The notes below the pieces were generated by a model. The model was not told the origin of the DNA. It worked only from the letters and a program-made list of their open reading frames with translations, and did no database searches. Below, piece after piece: positions 9,733 through 22,069 of a DNA stretch of 64,000 nt (the stretch's first letter is position 1; each line of letters opens with the position of its first letter). The stretch comes from Atopsyche davidsoni (lineage: Eukaryota > Arthropoda > Insecta > Trichoptera > Hydrobiosidae): positions 6,795,001-6,859,000 of the forward strand of contig JAILWY010000028.1 in assembly GCA_022113835.1 (NCBI GenBank), given 5' to 3'. The translations under genes and the position numbers were made by a program.

Positions 9733-12046
9733 TCAGGCGAGGGTGTAGGAGCTGGAGTCGAAGCCCCGCGCCGCCATGGCCTCGTCGATCCAGCGCCTGT
9801 ACTTGGCGATGTTGGTGTACGCACCGGGAACGTCCTTCTGGCCGCAGCCAATGCCCCAGGACACGATGCCGGCCTGCTGGTACCTCTCCGCTGGAACGAG
9901 TGCAGAGGAAAAACATTCAAAACAAACATATTTCTAAAATACGAATAAAAAAATACTTATTTGCTAAAGCAGTCGATTTTGCAAAATTCTAAAAAAATAG
10001 ATACTATACAGCATCATCATCATCTTGACGTGAAACTTGGTATATATATATAATAATAGTGTCAAAAGTCACTGCAAGACACAAGAGGCTCAACTTCTTT
10101 GATCTTAAAAATCTCAAATTGCTCTATCTGATTCTAGATTCTAGATCATATAGGAGCAAGTTGAGACTGTCGGGACGCGCATCAGCTCTGAGGCTCACCG
10201 ATGGATGAGGGACAGGCGAGGGGTCCGCCGCCGTCTCCCTGGCACGCATCCACGCCGGCCTTGCCGCCGGCACAGATGAAGGTGGGGCTGAGCCGGAAGC
10301 GCGGGCCCAGGCGCGTGCGCTGAAATTGTGTCTGGCAGGTGTTGAACGAGACGGCGTCCAGCTTCACCTTCTTCATGATGACGGCGTAGCGGTTCTTCTG
10401 GCCTGGAAATCGTCGAAGATCAATAAGAGTAAAAGTTGATCAAAATTAACAGAGGTAGGTAGGTTTCTCATATTGAGTCATCGAATATCATTGAATACTT
10501 TGGGGACTGTTTTTGGCAAATAAATAGATCTATTTACTTTTGGTGATAACAACGTAGCAGTCCTTCTGGCGACTGACAAAAGCAAAAGTTGGTCAAAGAC
10601 GAGAGACACTTTCGTTTTCAATTACGTATAGAGACAAATATGATACATGATCGGTATCTTGTGAAGACTTTTAAAAACGTTCATCTGCAATATGTTAGAA
10701 GATTTGAAGACGAGAAAAATTCTTCAACCAGTGCCACGCGAAAATATATTTTCAAGGATTTTTCTCGTATTTTATGTGCGAATCGATTACTTTTTAAATA
10801 TTTACTGTTATCGAATAATATTAATGAACTAATGGCATGTGAATATATTTACATTTCATTACCACGGCGCAGTGGTATTTTACTATCGATATCCTGGTCT
10901 GGTAAAGCCTTTACAATGCGAAAGAGCCTTAAGAAGATTGAATAAGAGTATTTAAAAAAAAAACGCATTTTTGGATGGTTCAGGAGCACTACGAGTGCAT
11001 ACAATGATGAGAACTAATTCAACCCTGATATCGAAATTTCTTGGATGTTCGGCTCCTCGGTGTTTTCTCTCTTTCGACGTTTCGAGTTCTGTCTTGGGAC
11101 TGTCTTCGGAGGTTTGAAATTTCATAAATCCACCAAAGCTTTGAAGGACAGAAAACTTCAAGCACTAAAACACCCAAGAAACATCAAAATCATTGAATAA
11201 CATCAACTGCCACAACAAACGAACATACCGCGTCCCGTAAGTAGCTTTCGTAGGGTACAATTGTAGTTCCACGAGTGGCTAAGACACGCTGTACATGCAT
11301 ATCTTACCGAAATTCGATTTTCCCCATCCAGTGACATAGCAACTTTTGGCTCTTTCAAAGTTTTGGTCTTGCTCCGGGAGGCAGATCTGAAACAATATAG
11401 CAACAAATGATTACAAGCGGCTTGTTCAATTTGTAATACTCCAAATTTAATAACAACTGCGATAAGCCAAACGGCTATGAGATTACAAGAAGTGGTGCGT
11501 TTTGGTTTGAAGTTAACTTCAGAAGTGATCCCTGAAGATGGTCACAGTGTCGGAACCGAAATGTCGAAAGACTTATATCACAGAACATAGAAAAAAACAT
11601 CTGTATTTAGTTAAAGCAATGACTATTGTTATATATTTGATAAGTCCACATGCGTTCCCACCGTGTTGACGTTGTCGATTAGGGTAAGGGGCTCCGCCAG
11701 GAAGACCAGCGCGATATCATTGACGACCGTCTTCTCCTGGAAGCCGGTGTGTAGCAGCAGGGACGCCACCGCCCGCTCCTGGTGCGGCAGCCGCTCCTTG
11801 ACAGTCTGTGTGTCCCACTCGCCGGCGCGGACCCGCAGCTCCTGGGCGCGCAGCTTGTTCACGCAGTGCGCCCCCGTCAGCACCACCTGCGTCGGGGCGA
11901 GGACGAAACTTGAGACGGGCGGGAGACATCCGAGCTCGACGGTAAAATGCCAATCAATATGTTAATTTGACACCTCTATTTATAAAGGTGAAATTGTAGA
12001 AAACCATCAAATACCATGACCAATAGCGGTCAATATTATATATAGT

Positions 12047-12121
<75 letters not shown>

Positions 12122-13035
12122 TATATATATATAGCTGCCGCACTGGGTGCTGCTGTTAGTCAGCATCAGTTAAGGAAACCATGAATTCAGTGGATTTTGG
12201 GAAAATGGCGATTTTTAATGATAAAGGAGCACGACGGGTGTCACCTGTATATGCAGAATATATACCTGCGGGTGGATGAGGGAGCCGCCGCACTGGGCGC
12301 TACCGTCAGCCAGCAGCAGGTTGATGGTCCACGGGAACTCCCCGAACTCGGACTCGTTGCCGGGGGCCCCAGTGATCTGGAAGTCCACGCCAAGGCTGTT
12401 GCGGATGCCGCAGCCGGCGATGCGCTCCGGGTGCGGTGCCACCTCCACCACGTCGCCAGCGGCGCGCGGGCTCTTGCAGCACACGTCCACCGACTCCTGG
12501 CAGCTCTCCGGCTTGAACCTGCACAAGTTCTTGTGTTATTATTTTGGTAACCCCTCGCGGGTATCGGTGTGAGAAAAAGATCAAATCGTTAATATGATTT
12601 GTAAGATTGATACGAGCAAAAAATTCTGATCAATTAGATATAGCACATCGGAAAGAGTTGAATTCTCAATGGTTTTGGCACTGTTAGAGTGCGGAGGTGT
12701 TGCAGACAAGGGGGTCAGGGGATAAGCGCAGGATCCGCACTCGCCTGATGTCGATGACTCCAAAGCCGTCAAACTTGCCGTCGGTGAGAGTGGTGTTGGT
12801 GGCCGGGTCGCACAGCCAGTAGGGCACGCACGTGCACGCGTCGTCTCCCTGCCCCACCACCGTGGGGCTCGTGGTGGGCTGCACGGGGATCTGAAGCAAC
12901 ATTCAAATAAATATATATATATAATAAATATATACACATCGCAGTCTTCCTTCCCGAGTGTTGATATGCAATGTGATTTTTGCGGATACAATCTTCTCAA
13001 GGATTTTAAAAAGAAATATATAGAGATGGTATATT

Positions 13036-13095
<60 letters not shown>

Positions 13096-13290
13096 TTTTT
13101 TTTTTACAATAAAATTCACTTCTATATAAAATTAAAACAGCAATGGATGGCTTACGTTCTCCAGAGGGGTTCCGAATATCCTTTTCAGCTCCTCGTCCAG
13201 CTCGGCATCGTCCTGCGCCAGCGCCGGGCTGAAGGCAGCCGCGAGCAGCATCATCAGCAGGGGCCACCGCGAGGGGAACGTCCTAGCCAT
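9733..13290 (-). CDS. CLIP-domain serine protease homolog (PPAF-2-like), complete, 7 exons
   Basis: Exons, in order: 13290-13156, 12890-12745, 12518-12266, 11886-11662, 11386-11308, 10402-10199, 9890-9733. They join to 1200 nt coding for 399 residues. A signal peptide (1 to about 25, ending SPALA) and an acidic linker lead to a CLIP domain with six Cys (C64, C66, C72, C100, C107, C108; WLCD, IDIRF). After CGIRN comes an S1-type domain with His185 (TGAHC), Asp235 (NDIAL) and specificity Asp331. The position of the catalytic Ser is Gly337 (GDGGGP), so the protein should be non-proteolytic. In the PPAF-2/masquerade-like family such secreted homologs act as haemolymph cofactors that support prophenoloxidase activation. 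ATG 13290 is chosen because the signal peptide begins there. The second intron has a GC donor (CAG, then GCGAGT), and all other introns are GT-AG. Two introns hold long TA microsatellites. Confidence 0.93.
11040..11200. repeat. Dispersed repeat in an SPH intron
   Basis: Words such as GACAGAAAACTTCAAG, ACACCCAAGAA and AATCATTGAA are shared with 32695-32775. Related CCGAAACGTC words occur at 6641 and 11550. This is probably a decayed SINE or MITE. Confidence 0.45.
12047..12132. repeat. (AT)n microsatellite, SPH intron 3
   Basis: About 70-80 bp of nearly pure AT dinucleotide lie between the exons at 11662-11886 and 12266-12518. Confidence 0.95.
13038..13092. repeat. (TA)n microsatellite, SPH intron 1
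   Basis: About 50 bp of pure TA dinucleotide followed by a T-run, about 60-115 bp from the first exon's donor. Confidence 0.95.
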
Positions 13291-13420
13291 GGTGAGGGAG
13301 ACTCCGGCTGGAAGACGAGGATACCTTCAGAGCGATGGCCGAGACGGGAGCCAGCAATGGCAACACTGAACTGGGCCTCCTCTATCGACGACGCCGTCGA
13401 GGTCGAGCGCGACTGACGCG
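13291..13420 (-). promoter_or_regulatory. 5' UTR/promoter region of the SPH gene
   Basis: GC-rich DNA upstream of ATG 13290. It contains TGGCAACACTG at 13358-13368, a word also found upstream of the zinc-finger genes at 19356 and 29158. It differs at two positions from the Drosophila core-promoter Motif 1 (TGGTCACACTG). No TATA box was found. Confidence 0.4.
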
Positions 13421-15340
13421 CACAGATCAGAAATGCTTTATTATTAAAACGATCCGCATTGTAGCAATAAACGACGAATTATAATTATTAATTCTAATAA
13501 AAAAATTATAAGAATCAATTTTTTTTTTAATATAAACGATTTATTTATTTTTACGTCGCGTCTCTTTTATACTTGATAATGCTACAATTATTATTTTGAA
13601 TATCATATATATAAGCTGTCGTATATCGGATTCACACGTGCATATATTGTCAAAAAAATTATTAAGTTTTAGGGACACGGTGGGCGAACAGACTAAACCA
13701 AATAATACCGTCTTTAAAAATAAAAAAAGCATTGGATATTTTCGATGATTTTTAGCTTTTTCTTGACGTGCGTGGAACTAGCCACAGCTGTAGCTGTAAA
13801 AACGCTTATAAACGCTTGCTCACAAAAAGAATATTACTTGTTTAAAAATATTTATTTGAGTTTGGTTACCGAAAACACACCCTGTATATATTGTATTTAT
13901 TGGTGAATTAGTCAATAATATCAACAAAGGAAGCTCGAATCAATGGAAAATAATAATAGATGGATTAAAAATGAAGCACATTGTATGTCAGAACAATGTA
14001 TTGTGTTTCGCATACAAAAATGAATAGAATTAAAATTTCGACATGGATATGCTCAATGGGTAATAGTCAGCTGTAATGACACAAGTCCAGCGCGTTACAA
14101 CCTCGTTTTAACGTCATACCACCTAAAAATACATTTAGTTCAACCACGACACGTCTCCAGCATTTTCCATGTTGTATACGGGAAAAGTTGCTCCACCTCC
14201 ACAATCGGCAAGCAAGCGTGCTAACCGCCAAACTATGAGTCGCTTGGGACGGGGGGGCAGCAAGATAGGATGCAGACGGGCAAGCTGTAGAAAAACACAA
14301 TTGCGGCCGTGTACGGCTTGCCACGAGATCTCTCCCAATTTATAACTACAACGACGAACTGCGAAATGCAGTCCAAAATCAAGGCATGCAGTTTTGTCAA
14401 CTGAATATAAAGTAAGCTTAATAAATCGCGCTATTGGCTTATTTAGTGGAGATCAGTTTTAGGGGAGATCGACAGCATGTTCGCAACCTTCTAGCCAATT
14501 GGCTATTCGTGTATGTTGCTTGAACAGGGAGTACTGCAAATTTAGCCAGTCTGTCGGGTCTGTGCTGTGGCACCCGGTCTCCCCTTTTTGTCTGATGATG
14601 ATAGTTTTTTTTTTTCACCGAATACATCCGCTATCGTCCAAGGTATCGACCTGTGACACGCGACGAACTCAATTACTGATAATTGTGAGATAATGTACGA
14701 GCGTGATAAAACTCGAGAAATACAAAATGCATCACTCACGTCCGTATAAATCAAATATTCAATAAATCCGCATAACACGCCGATCTTTGGGTTGTCAATG
14801 AGATTATTATTTTTTTTTTTTTATGGTGACCTTGAGCATGTGAACAAGGGCGTGGCCTAGTTTGGTATTCGCATGCCAACCACTTCTGGGAAACTGTTTC
14901 TTCGTCGGCTGGAGAAGGGACGCGCAACATGTGGTCCGCAGCCCGAGATGTGGCACGCTTTGGAAGCACTGGCGTACTTTGGGCCCTACTGCCAAATTTA
15001 CTAACAAACTCAGGTAAAAATATTTCAATTGCTTTTCTCGGATAAATAACTCAAAACACGTGTTCCATCGCGACTTCTATGTTGCCGACTGGTTGCTGAA
15101 AGTACTGCCTCGCCGTTTCACACTGAAAGCCCAGCATGTTTGAGACTTTTTGAATGTTCAATAGATGTTTTTGGGACAAGCAATGACTGACCGCTTCCCC
15201 GCGATATAGTAGACTGACGTCACTGCCTTGATTCTATCGAATTATGGAAATCACAACAACTGGATTCTGCAAATGATGTCAGTTGTCGGTGAACCCTGTC
15301 AGACCGGTTCGAGTGTGCTCGGTCTGGAGATAGCAGACAC
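13421..15340. other. Repeat-rich non-coding DNA
   Basis: No gene was recognised. Around 14150-14330 the minus strand carries a tRNA-like stretch (GTTTGGCGGTTAGCACGC) that may be a decayed SINE. A TGACGTCA palindrome lies at about 15215. Everything else appears featureless. Confidence 0.4.
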
Positions 15341-15344
15341 TGCA

Positions 15345-15480
15345 GGCTCTCTGGGCTGCCTCGTGGTTCGGTGGATAGCACGCTAGCATGCCGATCGTGG
15401 GAATTCCAGGAAAGCAATATATCATTTCAATTGACGCGCAGAGGACAGAGAGGGACGCGCAATGCACAGTACCTGATTAA
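15345..15480 (+). mobile_element. Possible tRNA-derived SINE
   Basis: TGGTTCGGTGGATAGCACGC followed by CATGCCGATCGTGGGAATTCC resembles the D-arm to T-arm span of a tRNA-derived SINE. The B box is degenerate. It is similar in style to 14150-14330 on the other strand. Confidence 0.35.
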
Positions 15481-15504
15481 TATTATTAAATAAATTATAT
15501 TTTA

Positions 15505-15720
15505 GCGTTGTTCCCACTTTATATTTTGACGCGACCAGTTTCCCCTGCGTCGGCATCTTCGGACAGGCGAGATTTTGAAGAAATTTGATGGTATTTTAAA
15601 TAACTTCTGACAATAATTGCCTCTCACTTTGACTCTTTGTCCCTTTACCTGAAGATGCCTGCCTACCTGGCATGTTGGCAAAACGAGTCGCGTCAAAATA
15701 TTATAGTAGGAAACAGCACT
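15505..15720. mobile_element. Non-autonomous foldback/MITE element
   Basis: The ends are inverted repeats: ATATTTTGACGCGAC near 15523-15535 pairs with GTCGCGTCAAAATAT near 15687. Less perfect pairing extends outward (GCGTTGTTCCCACT against GTAGGAAACAGC) and inward (CGGCATCTTC against GAAGATGCC). There is no coding sequence. The core is about 216 bp. Confidence 0.65.
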
Positions 15721-15919
15721 AGGCTTTTTTTTTTACTGTAATGAAATGTCAAAAACATTAAATATGTTTTACGTGACTACTTAAAAAATATGTACGACAG
15801 ACTGGTTTCATTTGCATCATTCCACATGAAATGCTAAATTGCTAGGAGATAAAAGTCGATTAATCGTTTGGCTATTCACGTTTGTCGTTTAAATACGGAT
15901 TATTACAAATTAACTTCAG

Positions 15920-15990
15920 AGGAGATTGGCGACCATCTCACTTAGTGTTCATGGTTTTCTTATGGAGAATAGTGTAGTCCCCGGGTCCTT
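15920..15990 (-). mobile_element. Short LINE 3' fragment
   Basis: GGAGATTGGCGACCATCTCAC and AGTCCCCGGGTCCTTCC match the series at 46985-47240 and 50870-51140. On the minus strand such copies end in ...MVANL, the usual terminus of this RT ORF. Confidence 0.45.
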
Positions 15991-17348
15991 CCACACTGCA
16001 GTTTTATATTCAAAGGAAAAGTTTGATTAAATTTTATTTAGTATATTTCACTTCTCCAGCACTAGATTTATCGATCAGATTATCTAAACCGGGGTGCCTC
16101 ACGCTCGTGGAGCTATCTTAGAAATAATATACACCTGACCACAAGGCGGGAAACGAAGTCCCAGATACGATTGTCGGTCGAGTGGTTTTTCCCATCGCAC
16201 CCAGAAACCGCGAAAGATTTGTGTAATTTTCCATTTTCTATTAAAAAAAAAAAAAAAAAACCCCACAGCCGTGATGTCATTCTCGCGTAATTATTCACTT
16301 TTGTACTGAAAATAATCACCGAAATAAACAAACAATTAAGGCAGGGGCGCGCGGCGGGCTTCGCGACAAAAATACCCGCAACAGGTACTCAAAATGAAAT
16401 TCAAAAATGAATATACAATTATTAGCAGGGACCGCCCTCCGCGACTTCTAGCATCTTGGTAAGCAAGCAAGAAGTGACAGACGTCCAAACTGGTCGCCAT
16501 CCTCAGAAATGAAGCGCCAAGCGCAACATGTACCATTATACCAATATTTTGAAAGCATTTTCAGCCGGTATATACGATTATTATTTCCGTACTAAAACGC
16601 CTTTTACGCACACTATTTCATTACATATTTATGCAAATACGTATATAAACTGTTATACCGTGTCTTCACACAACCGTAAACAATTATTGTGATGGTCAAA
16701 TCTTTTTAAAAAAATGCAAAAGATTTCACGTCAACAATAAAATATGTACAGCCAAACGGACGACTTTAAAACTGGTTTGCTCGAGGTTATGTGTCAGCTG
16801 AAGGTCAGGGCGCGCGGCCATTGCATCAGAATTAATGTATTGTTTACCTGCGGGAAGACAGGCACAGATCTTTGCTATTTTATCCGTGCGTAGTTTGTCT
16901 GCTCGGCAAGTCGCAGTCGACACGCGACGAGGGAAGTCCGCCACGGGAGAGCGCCGGCTCAGAACTGACGCGCACTCGACCGTTCCAAAAGTGACATTTC
17001 AAAATCGAGCATTCAAAAATCGAACATTCGAAAATCGAATGAGGAAATTCAACTGATGTTTTTTTTTTTTTTTTTTGCTTTCTCGGGAAACGTCATCGTG
17101 AAAAATAAATATTTTATTTTTATCACGCGCGGTGCTGCAAATTTTAAAATACTTTCGGGAAAGATTATCATGAAAAAAAAATATTTTAAATAAAATAAAA
17201 TACTACATACTAAAATACTTTTTATTTTATTTAAAATTTCAAAATGGAATTCCACTATGTACTATCTGTCAAAAGTATTGTATTATATATTTTTTTTAAT
17301 CACGCACGGTCCTGCAAATTTAAAAATAATTCTGGAATGAATATCATG

Positions 17349-17379
<31 letters not shown>

Positions 17380-17829
17380 CACGCACAGTCGTGCATGTTT
17401 TAAAACATTTAAAATCTGTTTGTACGCTTTGGCAGCTCATCAATAGCGCTCCGTTCTTGGATCCTATGCCGCATTTGCTCTTTGAAGTTACGCCGTTTTG
17501 GTTCTGGTTTCGGTACAAAAGTATCGAAACTGGCAGAGGACTCGAGACTTAATAACAATGGCCACTATAAATTGCGAACACACATTTTTATATGCTCGTG
17601 AGTTTGATTCTTTGAATGATTTGATTTTTAGGTGTAGAAATAAACAATGCGCTCAAATTATAATGTGAAAAAATTGATTTATTAAGGTTTAATGAAAGAA
17701 AAACGTAGTTTTAAAAATTATTACTTACCTCCATATTATATTAAATTAAAAAAAAAAAAATTAAAATATTAATACATTAAAAAATCAGGTATATGTATAA
17801 TAAATATATTTACCACATATTTTTTTATT
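15991..17829. other. Non-coding DNA, nothing recognised
   Basis: AT-rich with homopolymer runs (for example A18 near 16243 and T17 near 17060) and one GC-richer patch at 16880-16980. No coding exon is supported. Confidence 0.4.
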
Positions 17830-17955
17830 TTAAATTACTTGAGTTATTTTTCACCATGTTAATTTTTAGTGGTGACCGGTTTCGCCAACCTTCCTCGTTA
17901 GCATTATCAAAAAATATTGAAATGGAATTCCACCAAGGACTCAAAAATATTGAAT
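17830..17955. mobile_element. Foldback element copy, truncated
   Basis: Contains GTGACCGGTTTCGCCAACCTT and TGGAATTCCACCAAGGACTC, the inner and outer words of the family at 1808-1984. Only one inner arm remains. Confidence 0.65.
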
Positions 17956-19585
17956 ATTTACATATTTCCTAATCAATATAAAACCGTTCTGTTGCGATTA
18001 AAATAGCACTGAGCTGTATTTATTTATTATTTTGTGCAGCTTTAAAATATTATAAAACATATATTTGTTGAATTTAAAGAATTGTTCGAATTTTATTATC
18101 TCGAATGTAATCGAATTCTGAAATAATTTCCCATCACTATTTATTCACTCGATCGGTTGCGAAAAAAGTGAAAACTTCGATATTGGCGTATTTTTGGCCC
18201 GCTTGAGACAAGTGCATACGAGATTTGAGGATTTAATTAAATTAAAATGTCAATCAACGTCCATATAAACGCCGAGCGATGATTTGTCGTCGCTTGATTT
18301 TAAAATTAAAACTTCTTTGAAAATCCATGTTTTAGAGTCTCAAAGGAAGTTATGTTATGTGATGTTATTGCTTTGCATTCAATGAACAAACTTGCATACT
18401 CAGATGTTATGACTTGTCTCTACGAGCCGAAGAATATTGCTAATAATCTAATCGTTTTCCACGAATCATTGAGAAAAATAAAACTAAAGTTACCCGTAGT
18501 TTTATTGCCCTTCTCGGGTTATTACAATATTTAACTGTCTGGTTTTTACTAAGTGAATCGATACGTGTCTGATGTGTGGTGTTTATTTGAGATAATCACA
18601 CATATATGATTGGTTGGTGTCAGAGGTGATGGCGTCCGAGCGATTGCAAGCTCGTGTACCAGATAACGCAGTTTTTGGAAAGTCCAAAATATGCTTGACC
18701 ACTTCTAATAGTTTATCCACGGCAGTCTGGTTTAATTTGTTAATCTATATTTCAAGAACAAGCATGCACTGCCAAATGGCAAGGATATGTTGATCATTTT
18801 TGTGTGTAGGCGCTTACGCTTTTCAATAGAATCGTATGCAAAAAAAATCCTTCTTGCGACCTGTTAGAAATTATATACACAACGCGGCATTGTTCGCACT
18901 ATTTATAACTTTATTAAGTAAATAATCTTGCTTGTTGTTTTTTGTTGAGACAGATTATATAATTTCGATCCCATTTTTTCATGCCACAAATCAAAATCGA
19001 TTTTTCAAAACAAAACTAAAATTATTTAAAAAAATTATAATTTTATCGCATGTCGAACATTACGACCAATAAGCTATCAGAACTCGAATATACTTCCATA
19101 AACATAACATTATTACGACATTACAATAATTTATTTATATACAACGTATAATAGTGATTTAGTAAATGTGTTGAATTTTTTTTAAAATAGGAAATGAAAA
19201 ATAAAATTGCTCTGATAATGTTAAAAAAATATATTTTGTTTTTTTTTGTGTAGGAATTTCAAAACCTGGTGATTTGACAACAATATTTTTTATTAATTTT
19301 GAGAATAGCCTTTTAAGTTGAAATAAAACTAAAACATTTTACTGATATTCTAAGCTGGCAACACTGCAACTGTCAGCTGTCATAGTGCATTGTTTGTAAT
19401 CAATAGTTTTAAATACGAAAATGAAAAAGATCCTTTTTATTAACTAACCCTAGGTAAAGTAAATTAACAAATTATTTTGATATTTTTAAATATAAAAAAC
19501 CGGAAAAGCTCGCCAATTTTCGGCATCGACTGCGTAAAATCAACTTAGCCTGTAAAATCTTTCTACGCTATCGAGCTGTCTGGTG
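17956..19585. other. AT-rich DNA upstream of the first zinc-finger gene
   Basis: Nothing coding was recognised. The word TGGCAACACTG lies at 19356-19366, about 220 bp upstream of the ATG at 19586, and may mark the core promoter. CTGTCAGCTGTCATAG follows it directly. Confidence 0.4.
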
Positions 19586-22069
19586 ATGCGGGAAAACCAT
19601 GACGTCAAGGAATCCAAGCGGGTTCTGGGGATGGATAAGCTCAGTAAAGGAGAAAAAATATACGCTTGTGATCAGTGTAACTACAGAGGAACCCATCGTA
19701 GCTATCTACGAAGTCATAAGCTTCGGCATGGTGATAAATTGTTTTTATGCGACGAGTGCAGTTTCTCCTGCTTCGAATCAGGCACCCTCAAAAGTCACCT
19801 GCTCACTCACAGAGGAGAAAAACCATTTTTTTGCGAAAAATGTTCGTACACCTGTAATAATTCGACTCATCTGAAAAAGCACATGCTGACGCACACTGGC
19901 CAGAAACCGTTTTCATGCGACCTATGCGACTTCACGTGCACTCAGTCGGGTGGGTTAAAGAACCACAAAATTATTCACACCGGTGAGAAACCATTCGCAT
20001 GTGAATTTTGCAATTATGCGTGCAATAACGCTACTAATTTGAAACGTCACGCTTTGAGGCACAGTGGCGAAAAGCCTTTTGCATGCGATCAATGCGGTTA
20101 CACGTGTTCGCAGTCAGGACACCTGAAGAAACACAAGGTGACTCATTCGAACCGGGGGCTGTTTGCTTGCGACGAATGCAGCGTCACATGCAGTCGTCTC
20201 ACCCATCTGAACACCCATAAGCTGCAGCACACTGTGATTGGTTTTTCTTCAAAGCTTGATAGTCCAAAGAACAACCCCGAGTTACTCAATTCATCGTATC
20301 CTAAAAGTGAGGCTGTAGACAGAGAATTGACACTCCGTAATTATAATGTTGGTGAAAAGAGTCTTTTGATAAATAATCAAATTAATGATTCGCTTCCACA
20401 AATCAATTCTATTTCTCAAAGAATACAATCTGATGCGTCAAGTAGCTCTGCTAATGTTCGCTGTATTCCTGTTCATCTCCCCGAGCCATCTGAGCTAAAG
20501 CTTTCGTACCCAGAAGAAATAAATAAAACTATTCTTGAACAACCACCAGAGTTAAATAAAAATAAGATATATCAAGAATTACTCACAATTGCTTCTAGCA
20601 CCAAGTCACAATGTGAGCAGCGGATTGATTGTAGTACAGACAGTATAAAGAGCTCGTCGGGTTTATGTTCCACAAATAATTGCAATTTTAAATTAGGAAG
20701 ATGTTCAGTTGTTTTGAAAAAAGTGTCTGACCTTAAACGACTTATTGTCTATGGTATTGTATATTCATGCAAACAATGTGATTTTTTGTGTTTCAAATGG
20801 AAAAGCTTTGAAAATCACAAACTATTGCATGAAAATGAAAACGTATATTCGAGCAAGCACTGCATATTTAAATGTAAGCAAATTTTAAATTTTAAGTCTC
20901 ACGAGACCAAAAACGGCTTGGAAAAATTATATTCATGTATTTTATGTAGCTTCGAGACAACTAACCCTGGGAGCTTAAAAAGACATGCCGTAACGCATGA
21001 TGAAGACAAGCAGTTTTCATGCAATCAATGTAGCTACCAGTGCCACCGTCGAAGTGCTCTTAAACAGCACAATATGACACATTCGGGCGAAAAACCCTTC
21101 GCTTGCAGTGCTTGCGATTTTAAATGCAGCATTTCGGCAAATCTTAGACGACACATGTTATCGCATACGAGTAAAAAAGTATTTGCATGTAATCGCTGCA
21201 ATTTTCAGTGCAACCGGTCGGATAACTTAAAAAAACATAAGTCTATTCATGACGACATGCCAGTTTCCGATTTTCAATTCAAAAGACATAAACGTCGAAA
21301 ACTGGATGGAGAAAAATCATTTCTTTGTGACGAGTGTAGCTTCTCTTGTAGACTTTTATACACGCTTAAATGCCACAAGCTGACACATAGTGGAGAAAAA
21401 CCATTTGCATGTGATGTTTGTGAATACACGTGTACTCAGTCAGGTAGTTTAAAAATTCACAAATTAACACATTTAAAGCAGTCTAAACTTTTGAGATGCT
21501 ATCAGTGCAGCTATACGTGCAATCAGTTGATCAGGTTAAAAAATCATAGATTAAAGCATGCCAGTGACACATCATTCAATTGTGATCTCTGCGAGTTCTC
21601 ATGCAACCAACTGCGTGCATTAAAGATCCACAATATTGCTCACGCCAAGAAAAAGCTGTTTGCATGCAACGTCTGCGACTTCACTTGTGTTCAAACTAGT
21701 ATTTTAAAGAACCACAAAATAATGCACATGGATGAGAAACCCTTTTCATGTAATGAGTGTGATTATAAATGTCATACGTTGGGTTCACTGAAGATACATA
21801 AGCTGACGCATAGTGGAACGAAACCGTATGTTTGTGATCAATTCATTTTCTCGGCTAATCAGTCGGGCAGCTTGAAGAAGCACAAAAAGATTCATACCGA
21901 TCAAAAACCGTATTCGTGCGACGTTTGCGAGTATAGATGTAAAATTCCCAGCACGCTGAAAATTCACAAAATAACTCATACAGGCGTGAAAGCCTTTTCT
22001 TGTGACCAATGTGAATATTCTAGTGGAACTTGTAGCAATTTACTGCGTCATAAACTAAAACACGGGTAG
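19586..22069 (+). CDS. C2H2 zinc-finger protein A, 827 residues, about 22 fingers
   Basis: A single open exon. An in-frame stop at 19553 fixes the 5' limit and ATG 19586 is the first start (a second in-frame ATG is at 19631). Seven fingers occupy roughly residues 28-215, followed by a finger-free Ser/Asn-rich linker of about 180 residues and then fifteen more fingers to the C-terminus. Two are degenerate. The ninth lacks its first Cys and last His (SKHCIFKCKQ...KSHETKN). The twentieth lacks its second Cys (CDQFIFS). Linkers are mostly TGEKP variants. In 18 of 22 fingers a third Cys follows the second zinc Cys at +4 (CDxCxFxC). It is probably a nuclear DNA-binding protein. Its targets are unknown, and no KRAB, ZAD or BTB domain is visible. 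Confidence 0.9.
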   Translation: MRENHDVKESKRVLGMDKLSKGEKIYACDQCNYRGTHRSYLRSHKLRHGDKLFLCDECSFSCFESGTLKSHLLTHRGEKPFFCEKCSYTCNNSTHLKKHMLTHTGQKPFSCDLCDFTCTQSGGLKNHKIIHTGEKPFACEFCNYACNNATNLKRHALRHSGEKPFACDQCGYTCSQSGHLKKHKVTHSNRGLFACDECSVTCSRLTHLNTHKLQHTVIGFSSKLDSPKNNPELLNSSYPKSEAVDRELTLRNYNVGEKSLLINNQINDSLPQINSISQRIQSDASSSSANVRCIPVHLPEPSELKLSYPEEINKTILEQPPELNKNKIYQELLTIASSTKSQCEQRIDCSTDSIKSSSGLCSTNNCNFKLGRCSVVLKKVSDLKRLIVYGIVYSCKQCDFLCFKWKSFENHKLLHENENVYSSKHCIFKCKQILNFKSHETKNGLEKLYSCILCSFETTNPGSLKRHAVTHDEDKQFSCNQCSYQCHRRSALKQHNMTHSGEKPFACSACDFKCSISANLRRHMLSHTSKKVFACNRCNFQCNRSDNLKKHKSIHDDMPVSDFQFKRHKRRKLDGEKSFLCDECSFSCRLLYTLKCHKLTHSGEKPFACDVCEYTCTQSGSLKIHKLTHLKQSKLLRCYQCSYTCNQLIRLKNHRLKHASDTSFNCDLCEFSCNQLRALKIHNIAHAKKKLFACNVCDFTCVQTSILKNHKIMHMDEKPFSCNECDYKCHTLGSLKIHKLTHSGTKPYVCDQFIFSANQSGSLKKHKKIHTDQKPYSCDVCEYRCKIPSTLKIHKITHTGVKAFSCDQCEYSSGTCSNLLRHKLKHG

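Noticed and set aside
12735..12745. GT donor four bases downstream of the GC donor in the SPH gene
   Set aside because: It would shift the frame and destroy the IDIRF motif shared by the family.
19583..19585. GTG start for zinc-finger gene A
   Set aside because: GTG is not a usual start in animals. The next codon is ATG at 19586.
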